DNA from: Gamsiella multidivaricata
Taxonomy: Eukaryota > Mortierellomycota > Mortierellomycetes > Mortierellales > Mortierellaceae
Direction: 5' to 3'
DNA: 64,000 bases
Assembly: GCF_025024155.1 (NCBI RefSeq)
Contig: NW_026251758.1
Coordinates: forward strand, 1-64,000
A program made the translations under genes and the position numbers. The notes beneath the pieces are model-generated. The model was not told the DNA's origin. It did no database searches and worked only from the letters and a program-made list of their open reading frames with translations. This document shows, in pieces, positions 9,598-19,882 of this stretch (position 1 is the stretch's first letter; every line of letters starts with the position of its first letter).

Positions 9598-11493
9598 TTA
9601 TTGATCCCACTCCATAATAAAACTAGCGAGGGGGTCTAAGGACTTTAGTTCTTCATGTATGGCCTCGCGCGTCAGGTTCTCGAGCTCCTTTGTTGCTGTG
9701 TTCAGTATTTTCTGTGAGATTGCGCATCGTAAAATAATATCGTCAATAATTTGACCTGCACCAAATGAAGTTTCCAAACCGTTAGGTTTTTTTTGTGCTT
9801 GTTACCTTGAGCCGGACATCAATCTTATGAAATACATCCGAGTCGATGACAGCGTTAGCCTTGTGGGTATCAAACTTTTTGTAGGCTATGGAGATCATAT
9901 CGCAGAGTGTCGCAAAAATAATAATGTAGTCCATTTCGAACGGCTATCAGCAGCAGAGGAAATATATCATAAGCACCGTGGTCTTATACGAGGAAGTAAA
10001 TAAAACATAAAGAGCTGAGCAAGGTCCTTTACCACTGTCCTAATCTCAAAATGCGCGTATTCTTCTGTCTCTTCGAATGATCTGCCATCCGACAATTTTT
10101 TACCGCCCCTGAAGAAGTTCTATTCGATTAAAAAAAAAAAAAAAAAAATGCGTCAATAGAAGTTACTGTAAATACACGTTCCAAGCAGGGATGGGGATGC
10201 TTGGTGTGTTCATTTACCTTTTTGGACTTTGATTCCAAAGACAGGTAGTGCTCATATTCCTGCAGAACCATGGATAGGGATTTGGCATAGTCCGAAAGAC
10301 GAGGTATGTCAAGGACATTGGCGATCGACGTTCCCAGAAAAAAATATTGATGTGCTCTAACAAAAGGGATAAAATAAAATAAATCAGGAAAATTGGTCCT
10401 CAGAGAGAGGAGCATTGCGCCACCAAAAGCGAAGGTACCTTTTCTGAAAATGATCGGGAGTGTAGTACTTCCGCAGATCGGCCTCTGTCAACATGATCGT
10501 GTTATAGTATGCAATCTTTCCCTGATGTACCCGCCCAATGTACTCCCAAATGGTCACCCGTCTCAGCAGTAATTCGTTCGGTGTATGCTGTAGCTGCTGC
10601 GTCGGTAGTTGCAGATTTGATATCGACTCTGCTATTGACGGTCTCCTAAGTGACTCTGCTATTGACGGTCTTCTAAGCGCAGCTATAGGACTCGAGGCTG
10701 GGTTATCGAACGGATGCACGCTATTATTGTGCGATGAGTGATCCTCCACTACGACCGTGAGCTCGCCCGTCAGAGGAGTGGAGGACGGTTTGCTGTCAGA
10801 AGGGTTGGATCCGCTTTCCGGCTCTTTGGGTACTTCCGTCTCCTTTGTCGCCTCTTCTATCTTGGGAGGTTCCGTTTCCTCTATTGTTTCTGGGATCTTT
10901 TTATCCATGCTGCTCTCGCTGTCGCCCTGGGTGCTGAAGCTGCCAGTGAATGATGAGAGAAATGTCGATTTTGTCGAGGAGCTGGATGACTTGACAGACT
11001 TGTCAGATGAAGACGGGCCTGTCTTCTCCGACTTGCCTGACTTCCCCGACTTGCCTGACTTTTCCGACTTGCCCGACTTTGTCGATGCTGCAGACGATCC
11101 TGTTCTTTTCTTCTCCACGAACTTGAGCTGCCTGCTTTGATATGCCTTAGGATTTGCAGCCACTGCTGCTTGTGCGGTCGGGACCTGAAACCCGGGACTA
11201 TAGAGATGTGTGCTGAACATAGGCATAAACCCAGGCCCGACGGCCTTGGAAGACATGCCCAGTGGATCCGTTGCAGCTTTCCAATTTGCTGACTTGGGGA
11301 TAGACGATGTCGAGGATTTGGATTTGGTGGTAGATCTGGACTTGGTCGACTGGCTTCCGGATTTGGTAGACGAGGTTGAGGATGTTGTGGATTTGACAGA
11401 CTTGATAGAGGGAGGTGCTTTGATGGAGCCACCATCCTCGGTCGGGTTACAGTAAAGACTGTCGGTCTCGGTGCGCTCGAGTGTGGGGGCCAT
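9598..11493 (-). CDS. Conserved-looking Ser/Lys-rich protein of unknown function
   Basis: Five exons, complement(9598..9711, 9806..9943, 10033..10119, 10218..10356, 10439..11493), 510 aa, all joins in frame. The N-terminal half is low complexity, with Ser/Thr/Lys tracts and repeated KSGKSEKSGK units at about residues 155-175. It contains the exact tandem duplication LRRPSIAES, giving two RRPS sites that fit the PKA consensus. The last ~190 residues look folded: TIWEYIGRVHQGKIAYYNT, AHQYFFLGTSIANVLDIPRL, MDYIIIFATLCDMISIAYKK, then a helical end (LTREAIHEELKSLDPLASFI). I do not recognise the family. An in-frame ATG at 11550 would add 19 residues; 11493 was chosen because the sequence from there (MAPTLERTE) looks more protein-like. 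Confidence 0.75.
10624..10677 (-). repeat. 27-bp exact-phase tandem duplication encoding RRPSIAESL
   Basis: GACTCTGCTATTGACGGTCT occurs twice, 27 bases apart, inside exon 1 of the Ser/Lys-rich gene. Nine codons are duplicated in frame, doubling a basic-directed phosphorylation motif. Confidence 0.8.
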
Positions 11494-12720
11494 CCTTGAA
11501 ATTAAATCTCTACTGGATTTGTGCTTAAAGTTAAGAAACGTTTCAGGCACAGCGAGAGTTATTTATTTTATTAAATAGGATAAATAGGATGTGTGATGTT
11601 GATGCCGATGCCGATGGAGATGCAAATCCAAAGACGGAATGCAATTTGATCTTCTGCATCAGCATCTGAGCGCAACGGAATTCCTCTCAGGTCCCTGCAC
11701 ATACCTGCAGTTCCTGCTACGAGAATATGCAGGCCAGGTAGGAGGGAGTGTTATTAAAAAATTCTCCTTTTGCTGTTGCGAGTTGCGGAGGAGCGCGAAG
11801 TAGGGTAGTACAAAGATGATGATCGTAGTCAACTGGACAATGCCTGGGTTATGAGTAGAGAAAGAGGGATGGCAGCAGTATTGGCAATCTGGTTGGATGC
11901 GGTCGAAGGTCGCCAAGGGACAAGAGAGATGGTGGTAGAAGCGAAGAGAAGGAGGAGGATGAGGAAGGGAGAGGAGGAGATGTCAACGAAAGGTACTTTG
12001 ATCCAGCTCAAAAACGGCCAATTGCTTGAAGAGTGGAAGAGTGTTGTTGTTAAAAAAATAAATTCAGGCATGCTACAATTTAACACACTTACCTACAAAT
12101 ATACAGCATTCACATCCTCATCCTCAGTTATTCCATAGCACACATGGATGGCTCACCCTCATCCTTGTTGCCCTTGCCTTTCTTACGTCCGGGTAAGTAC
12201 AGTATTCTTCATTTTGTGTGTGCATTCCAATGCCGACAGCAACAGGTGAGCACGAGAAACCGACTGGGATTGAATATACAAGTACCTGCGCGTTTGTACT
12301 CAGGATCTGGACCTGGGATCTTCTGTGCCTTCCTCTCAGTCTGCAAAACTCATAAAAACATGGTGGCAAGAGTAATGCGCACCGGTACCCTTGACGGGGT
12401 ACAACAGGGTGGGGTAAGGAAAGGAACCGACTTAAACTGTACCCTTTTCATTTTATAAGAGCGCATCCAAGCTATCTTTATTCTCTTTTGTTATGCTTAG
12501 ATTAAGATGGACCTGCACTATGGCCCGCTTTTAATCCGCGGCTTCAGGTGCAGAACATCACTAGCCTCACTCTGAACGTGAATAATGCCTAGTGCTGTAT
12601 GCTAAGGCTAAATAGATCGAATTCGCCCAACAGTGACTGGTCTTGACTTTTTTTTTTTTTTTTTTTTTTCTGCATGGTGTATTTCGCAGAGAATCATTCC
12701 TCCCTCCTTTTGATCAGCCG
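11494..12720. other. Divergent intergenic region upstream of TFIIIA
   Basis: No reliable gene. Small ORFs on both strands (for example 12144-12458) lack family resemblance. A run of more than 20 T at about 12647-12669 followed by TTTCGCAG at 12683-12690 looks like the end of a 5'-UTR intron of the TFIIIA gene, so the true first exon may lie here. Confidence 0.5.
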
Positions 12721-14745
12721 ATGCTAACAGAGATGCTCACTCATAGCATGCCTTCAATGTTGTCGTCTGCATCACCCCCTCGATCACCGATTCCAACCTT
12801 GAATGATTTCTATGATTCTAGTCGATCCCCAGACGACAGCGACTCAACGGCCTCCACAAGGACTCGCTCACGGACCCCAGAAACACTGCCACTAGACCAC
12901 AGCAACAGCAGCAGCAGGAGCTTATTAAAAAGGAAGCGCCACGGTATCTCCAGCCAGGGAAATACGGCTACAGAGTCCTCTGAAATCAAGCAAGCGACAA
13001 AGCGTCCCCAACGCACACGCTCAAACAGCATCTGTAACCCAAGTCTCACGGCAGATCAGGATTGTATGCCGGACCCAGGCTCGGAGTCAGTTTCGGACTC
13101 TTCGCAGGAAAGGAATACTAGGGCGACCAGCAAATCAAGATCCACCAGGAGCCGGTCATCAACAACTGCACCAAAGCCAACAAGGACGGTTCTCTCACAT
13201 AAGAAGATGTACGCCTGTCTGTATCCTGGATGCGAGAAGTCTTACACAAAACCCTCACGACTCAAGCAACACGAACTTGTGCACACAGATGAGGTACAAA
13301 TGGCCTTGCCAAACCTCAAAACTGGGATGTCTTTTCGTCGATCTTTCGCCTAGATGCTCACATTCCTTTCTTGTCCTGGAATCCTCTAACAGCGTCCGTA
13401 CCGATGTTACGAGCTAGGATGCACCAGTTCATTCCGGAGAGAAGACCATCTTGCAATTCATATCAAGGGCCATGGTTCCTCACGAGAGTTCCGGTGCTTT
13501 CAGCCCGGATGTACAAAAGCCTTTTACACTCAGGACAAACTCACACGCCATCTCAAAAGTCATGATAGTTTTGTCGTTCCTCCTGAAACGACAGCGACAG
13601 TGATGGCATCATCGGCTCAAACAGTAACTGGCACCATGGATAATGATATCAAATCGGAAGATGGCAATTCAGGACAAAGGCGTATATCATTGAGTTCAGA
13701 CGCTATCCAACGGTTGGCGGATCAAATTGAGAAGGAGAAGCCATACGTCTGTACATGGGAAGGGTGCTTTAAGCGATTCAAGAAGCATCGAAAGCTGAAG
13801 ACACATGTTTGCATGGTTCACGAGGGATGTAAGCCATACCCGTGCACATATGAGGGCTGCGAAATGAGTTTTCAGACCCCCAGCAAACTTCAGAAGCATC
13901 AACTTGGGCACAGTGGTATGTCATCTTCAGAATCAACATCATCTTCGAGTGTACGGACTTTTTTGTTCCTTATACTCGTCACTTTATTCTGCTTGATGAT
14001 ATTTAGATGTGCTGAGATATGCATGTGGATATCCGGGATGTGGCAGCTACTTTACCAAATGGTCTTTGCTCCAAAAACATACAAAACTATGTCACAAATC
14101 CATCCCTTGCTCCGTGTGTGGGAAGATGGTTCCGAAAAGCAATATGAAAGCACATGTCAAGACCCACGATGCCTCTCGGCCTGTCGTTCCATGCACCTAC
14201 GAAGGATGTACCAAAGTCTACTCAACGGTATGTATCTCAGCAGCGATATCTTTCCTTGACATTCATATGAAAAGGGACACGGGACTGACGATGATACCTT
14301 TTATAATGACTAGGAATATACACTAGCGACTCACATCAAATCCATGCACAACAAGGACCCAGATGCACCCAAGTTCAAATGCGAGTATGACGGCTGCAAT
14401 GTGGGGTATGAATACAAACATGTCCTAGAGAGGCATATTCAACGCGTTCATTTGGGCCCGAAAATACCTCGAAAGAAGAGAAGCGACGCGATCATATCCT
14501 CGGGTCCTCTGGACGACCTACTGGGGTTCACGCAGACTGATGTCGTAGACAAGCTGCCCTATGCCTGCAACATTCTCGGTTGTGAACGGCGATATACCAC
14601 AGAGAGACTGCTGAGGAGACATTTGAGGAGTCAAGAACATCGGACAGGCGACACGACGGGGGCCGAGGCGATCCAGTCAATGGAGGAGGCGGAGAACCAG
14701 GCTATTCGGGATATTATCGACATGAGCCTCGAAGGCGGCGTTTGA
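12721..14745 (+). CDS. PZF1: Transcription factor IIIA (C2H2 zinc-finger, 5S rRNA gene activator)
   Basis: Four exons, 12721..13293, 13393..13915, 14007..14227 and 14314..14745, 582 aa, joins in frame. TFIIIA binds the internal control region of 5S rRNA genes and recruits TFIIIC and RNA polymerase III; it also binds 5S RNA. After a Ser-rich N-terminus, ten C2H2 fingers are visible, starting at about residue 164. Fingers 1-3 use the TFIIIA-type linker (HTDERPYRC). About 60 disordered residues separate fingers 3 and 4 (248-309). Finger 7 is short (IPCSVCGKMVPKSNMKAHVKTH). A 36-residue basic spacer (PRKKR) precedes the last finger, as fungal TFIIIA often has before its last finger. 12721 is the first in-frame ATG, but a TTTCGCAG just upstream could join an earlier exon. 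It converges with the ANCHR-like gene 101 bp away. Confidence 0.88.
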
Positions 14746-14846
14746 TTTTGCAATCCTGTACTTTGGATCATTTTGTAATTCTAGGAACCATGCGCATTGG
14801 CATTATATCTTGTACAAATATAAATGAGACTTTATTTTTTTACTTT

Positions 14847-16493
14847 TTACTTTGCCTTTACAAAAGGTCGCGGACGATGCTTCTTCATCTCCCAGTCTGC
14901 ATCGGGTCCAATATGACTCTCTCGGAAACACTCTTCGCAGTAGTTATCATTATCGCACCCAGGACATGTCCATGTCGCATCCTCATTACATATGCCTATC
15001 GAGTGAACAGAGTACGAGAAGGATCAGTTCAGTTACCGTTCATATCGATCCTCACCACAGCAAATTGCAACCCCACTTGATGATACTTACAGCACCAGTT
15101 ATCCGGATTCTCATCACAATTAACGCCTCCTCCTCTATCCGCCCGGAGCTCATCCAGTCCAACAGCAGCCGGAGGCGGCCCCAGCCCACCATCTACTACT
15201 ACATCCTTGCTGCTGTTCTGACGCGAGGCTTTGGATTGGACAGACGACAACCCTTGGATTCCCTTCTTGAGCTCTTCATGTCGGTCCTGGAGTTCCTTCA
15301 TACGAGACTCGTCTAGGTTTCCGTACTTGGCTTCCAATTGCGCGGCCTCTCTGGCCTGAGTGATCAATCTAGAGGCCTCATCGTCGTCTCCGAATCCATC
15401 GTCGCTCAGCGAAAAGCCTGCGACCCGATCCAGTTGTGCGCCAAACGCTCGCTCCTGCTCCGACTCCTTTGCATCATAAGCATCGTCGTCCAGCATGACG
15501 CTCGAGCCAGACATGTGGTGCTGATGGTGCCCTTGGTGTTGAGGGAAGGCTGTGGGCGGGGGTTGATGGGTCTTTAAGAATTTCAAAAGTGTCCGTTCCA
15601 GATCCTTCGTCACTGCATCAAGTTCCTGCTCACCCTGTTTCCTGTGTTCGTTTGACACATTCGACTTTAGGTGTCGGCTCTGGTCCGGACTAAGGATGTC
15701 GTCCAAGAACTCGAGGTCGTCTCCGTCGTCTCCACCAATCAACAGCTCCTGAGAATCTGCAAGGATCTTGTCGATCTGTCATTGTTGTTAGCAGTTCAGA
15801 GAGAAAGGGAAAGAGAGAGAGTGTGTGTATGTGTGTTGCACGGGGCTTTTTGTTAGTTGGGGTTGGGCGTTAGTGGACGCGTGCCTGGTAAAACACGTCC
15901 ATACCCGTCTTCAAAGAAAAACTTGAAGAGGGCACGTACATACCTCGTCTTGATCAACGTCAGAACTATGGGGTATGGAATACGAAGATGCGGACCATGG
16001 AGGGGCTACAGATTCGAGAGTTGGGCGTATCGCCGCCGCATTCATACCACCGCCACCGTCACTGCTGCTGCCGCCGAGATGAGCGCTCTGCTGGTAATAC
16101 GGATGGTCGAGCGGTGGATTGAGATGTGTTGCTGCAGGCGAATGGCCAAAGACTTTTGAAAAGTGAAGAGCCAGGTCTTGGTCGCTATGTACATACACAG
16201 AGCAGCCAAATCAAGCGTGAGAAGAAACCCGGTTCAATATATGTGCATATCCGCACGCAGCGCTTCTTTTTTTTTTTTTTTCCTCCAGGTGAAAAGGCAG
16301 TGCCAGTACTGGTGGCAAACGCGAAGAGGTTCAAGGTAAGGGTCCTATGAATTGGATAGTCGTTTGGTTACCTAGAAGAGGCCGCAGTTGCTCCAGTTTC
16401 TTTCAACTTGGCTAGTCGCAATTCCAGCTCCTGGTCCGAGACAGGGCCTTCTGGAGGAGTCCTGTTGTTGCTGCCAGCATTATTATTGTTCAT
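14847..16493 (-). CDS. ANCHR/ZFYVE19-like zinc-finger protein
   Basis: Four exons, complement(14847..14995, 15091..15775, 15944..16184, 16372..16493), 398 aa, joins in frame. Animal ANCHR binds ESCRT-III partners and VPS4 to delay cytokinetic abscission; the fungal role is not established. Residues 18-33 hold an amphipathic motif (SDQELELRLAKLKE) like the MIT-interacting motif of ANCHR. The middle has Asp-rich disordered stretches and a charged helix (LEAKYGNLDESRMKELQDRH). The C-terminus is a compact Cys/His module split by the last intron: CDENPDNWCCICNEDATW, then CPGCDNDNYCEECFRESH, ending in a basic tail. The start is the ATG at 16493, immediately before an Asn run. The zinc module is solid; the orthology is inference. 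Confidence 0.78.
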
Positions 16494-16782
16494 GTAGACC
16501 GATGGCGAATGAGGGCAGTGATGGATGAGGTTAAACTGAAAGTGACGTACTTTATTTGTATTTGCATGGAATGATGATGAGTATGAATCGCGCGCATCCC
16601 GCAGCAATTGAATTAAGTACCCCACACATAAATTTTCAAATATCTCCACGATAAAAATTTAAAAAGCACTTTTTTTCAAGGCAGAATATGCATTTTGAAA
16701 GGATATTATTATATTTTTTTTGTTCAAAATGCGCACACAATAAGGGCGTCTTTCTACCACTACCACAAGGCGGGGGTGCTGC

Positions 16783-18104
16783 TTAGTCCTCAGCAAGTTC
16801 GGCGAAGACAGAGGTCGAGCCACCGAGAGTAGTAGTAGCACCAGGGGCAGTGGTGTTGGTCGAAGTGCCAGTAACGCCGACATCCCAGCAAGAAGTGTAA
16901 AACTCGCCCTTGTTGAGCTATAGACAATAGAAGGATCGGGACATAGTATTCAGGTGTTAGAAAGGTATTCTTTGCGCCGGGATAGCTCTTTTACTTTTCC
17001 ACTTTCAAAAGGGCACTCAGTCCTTACCTCCCAGCGCCATTGGACCACATAGGTTCCGGTTGCGAGCTCTGGAGGGACCGTGAAGCATCCGCCGCAGGGA
17101 CGGATATCCTCGTTTGCGGCAGATTCGCAGTTCTTGTAGGGGATCTTGGCAATGTTCGCCTTGGTGAAGCCATTCTGGTCTGGATCCTTGTCTAGAACGA
17201 CCTTTGGCATGTTGATAAAGACAAAGTTCTCTTTTTCACTCTTCACAGCGTGGTTCTTGGCTGGCCAGCGGATGCACATTGTTTGACCAGCGGTGGCAGT
17301 TGCCATCACGCCAAAGTCTTTTCCTCCGTAGGCTTTAGAAATGGGGTTCTGGCGGGTTTCGATGGATCCTGACTCTGCACCATTATGGCCATTAGAGCAA
17401 GGATTCGCGTTCTGCTTTGAGTCGTGGTACTGCTGGAAGTGTCTGATGGGCGAGACACTGTCGCGTCCAGCAAAGGGAACTTTCCTGTTGACGTAGTACT
17501 GGCGACCCCAGCCGAAGCATTTTCCATCACTTTCCTTGTAGCCTAGGATAATGTTGTTTTTGATAAAGGGAAGTTAGCTAGAAATTCCATTATTTGTGAG
17601 CGAAAAAGAAGAAGACATGGGGCATCAAAGACGAAGCTTGAGCTTGAAATAAGGTGAAACCTCTTGATCATATCAGATTGAAGTCAATTCAGGCACAGGT
17701 GCTATCCCACTGCGCCCAAAGGAGACAAGGAAATAGGGCGTAGAACGAGGATATCTGGAACAGCCGCACGAAAATAAATCCCAGGACGCTGTCATAATGA
17801 GGGGGAGGTGGATGGAAATAAACATCGTGCTGGACAGAATAATGGTTTAAAGTAAAAAGACAAATCATATGCTTTTGCTTGCGTTTTCCTTCTTATGAAA
17901 TGGAAGAGGGAAATAGAGAGAGAGAGAGAGAGAGAAAAAGAAGAGCAAGAGGCTTGAATGGGCGGCGGTGGCTGTACCTGGCTTGTCGGGGTTGTTGAAG
18001 CGCCAGTCGACACAGTCGGCCCAGGAATGGGCCTCTGCCATGGAGGCGAGGAGGGCGAGGGCCGCAGAGGCGATGACGGTGGTGCGGAAGAGCATTGTGA
18101 ACAA
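16783..18104 (-). CDS. Secreted LPMO-like protein with N-terminal histidine
   Basis: Three exons, complement(16783..16917, 17028..17542, 17978..18104), 258 aa, joins in frame. A clear signal peptide (MLFRTTVIASAALALLASMAEA) would be cut just before His-Ser-Trp, leaving His as residue 1, as required for the copper histidine brace of lytic polysaccharide monooxygenases. Mature features are HSWADCVDWRF, CFGWGRQYYVN, a Cys-rich core (NPCSNGHNG, PYKNCES, RPCGGCF) and an LPMO-like finish, GTYVVQWRWE joined over an intron to LNKGEFYTSCWDVGV. A Thr/Ser-rich tail ends the protein and no binding module is seen. Which AA family it belongs to cannot be told by eye. ATG at 18104 or 18095 would both give a signal peptide. 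Confidence 0.75.
17911..17936. repeat. GA microsatellite in an LPMO-like gene intron
   Basis: (GA)n of about 12 units inside intron 1 of the LPMO-like gene; it reads as CT on the coding strand. Confidence 0.8.
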
Positions 18105-19882
18105 GTTGGAGAGAAGGAGAGAAGGAGAGCAGGAGGGAGGAGAGAGGGAAGAGAGGGCGGGCAGAAGGAGGTTAGGGAGTGGAGGGAGGGAGGTCGGATC
18201 GAAGATGGAGGGGAGGGAGCGAGGGAGGGGTTGTCAAAGAGGGATGGGTAGGATGGGGGTTTGCGAAGAGGGACAACGAACAAAGAGAGGAAAGAAGTAG
18301 GGAGGGGAATGAGCCGCTGTCTTTATATTACCACATTCCGGGGAATTACAGCCTAACCAAGGCTGCTTTTTTAGTCTCCCTCGGTCTATTTCTTTCGGAG
18401 GCCTTGCTAGACCAGTCGGGGCTAGGGCCACCTTGAGAGAATAGGCAGTGGGAAGAAAGATTGGACCAATGTCATCTCGAGGGCTCTCTTTCTTTATCTC
18501 ATTCACTACGCTAATAAAATAAACAATAGGGATGACTTGATGGAGAAACAAAATGGGCAGTGAATTTGTCCGAGGGCACTCGGCCTTTGTTTCCTTAGCA
18601 ATAGTCAATGCACTTCGCCCTCCTTTACCAGGGGGTCGTCAGTAGCCCATGGGGACATGGGCGTGGAAACAGAGGTGCACAACCAGGGTTATGCACATCT
18701 GCAGTATGTGGTATTACGACCGACAGGTGTTCTTTGCCACCATATGAACGCCCGCGCCCCGCTGTTCTTGTACCGAGAATTACAGAGCAACAGAGCAACA
18801 GGGAACGGCGGAACAATAGCCTGACAACAGCAATTGGCAAAAGCAACCGACAACAAAAAGATGAGAGCACACATAGACAGGAGCAGACGACCATGGAAAT
18901 CCTGGAAAGCCTCCGCCCACAACAATGCGCGTATTCACCCGTTCGTGTTTAATTAAACCTTTGCTGCTCTTCCATCTTTTATCTTCTTTGTCATCCGAAC
19001 TGGAGCACCGCCCTGACATAGATGTCAAATGTCCAGACAAATTGTCGCGCATGGCTCAGAGGTAGACATGTACAGTACAATATGTAGCGAAAAAAAAGAA
19101 GAGAAAAGCTTCCGGGGTTGATGGGGAAAGACGAGCAGGCACCTCAGCTTAGAGTCGAACCACAGCTGGACATCTGGACTCGTTCGGGATGGCTTTCCTT
19201 TTCATCCCATGCATAGTTCTTCCGAACGGTTGGGACTAGCGAATTAATATTGCAGAGCCTGAAGCATTCTTTCATCTCTTTTTAGGCATGGATATTCTAG
19301 TCGTCAAAAGAGAGCTCTGTCTCTGTTTCATGGGGGCAGCAATCCCAACCTCTTCGTATCAGTCATATAACGTGGAGCATCATCATGCCACCGGCCCCTG
19401 GCCCCTGTAGATGTAGCATACTAATCCACTGCGTCTTGTCCCCATTACAGCTCGCCATGGAAGCAAAAAGAGCGTCTTGTTAGGTGTCTGAAAGATCCAG
19501 GTAAAGAGTATATTCATGCGTCTGCCCAAACAAAAGTAAGAGAGGATAGGATGGATGCACCCTTGGATGCATTGAGCGCATCATTTTTGACGCCAAGGGA
19601 CGCATGACAAAGCAGCTCGACCCCTGCCACGCTGTCTTGAGCACCAGACGACCTTTGGGCGTTCAGCTAAAGTAAGCGACGGGGGCAAAATGTCCATATA
19701 AGGTTCGTGACGAGGCAAAGGGCGAATGAAAAAGGAAAAGGGCAAGCACGGCCACAATCACTCGATCAGACCCTCGGCAAACCGGAACAACCGCACAAGC
19801 AAGGGCGATCACCACTGTTCACACTGAACCAGCGCACCGTGCCTGTGTATACTTGACGAATCCGCTCTAAATCGCCGGAATC
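18105..19882. other. Divergent intergenic region between the LPMO-like gene and MDM12
   Basis: About 1.8 kb. The first 200 bases are almost purely GGA/GA-rich on the plus strand, giving a CT-rich leader for the minus-strand LPMO-like gene. A CATATAAGG at 19695-19703 is a possible TATA element for MDM12. ORFs here are low complexity or lack family features. Confidence 0.5.

Noticed and set aside
12144..12458. Plus-strand ORF of 104 codons upstream of TFIIIA
   Set aside because: It is preceded by many stops, lacks family features and does not splice to TFIIIA in an obvious way.
12643..12720. TFIIIA start at 12643
   Set aside because: That frame opens with TTG and a Phe run from a T homopolymer, which looks like intron or leader sequence; the first ATG is at 12721.
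19140..19170. tRNA-like B-box (GGTTCGACTC on the minus strand)
   Set aside because: No matching A-box or acceptor stem was found around it.
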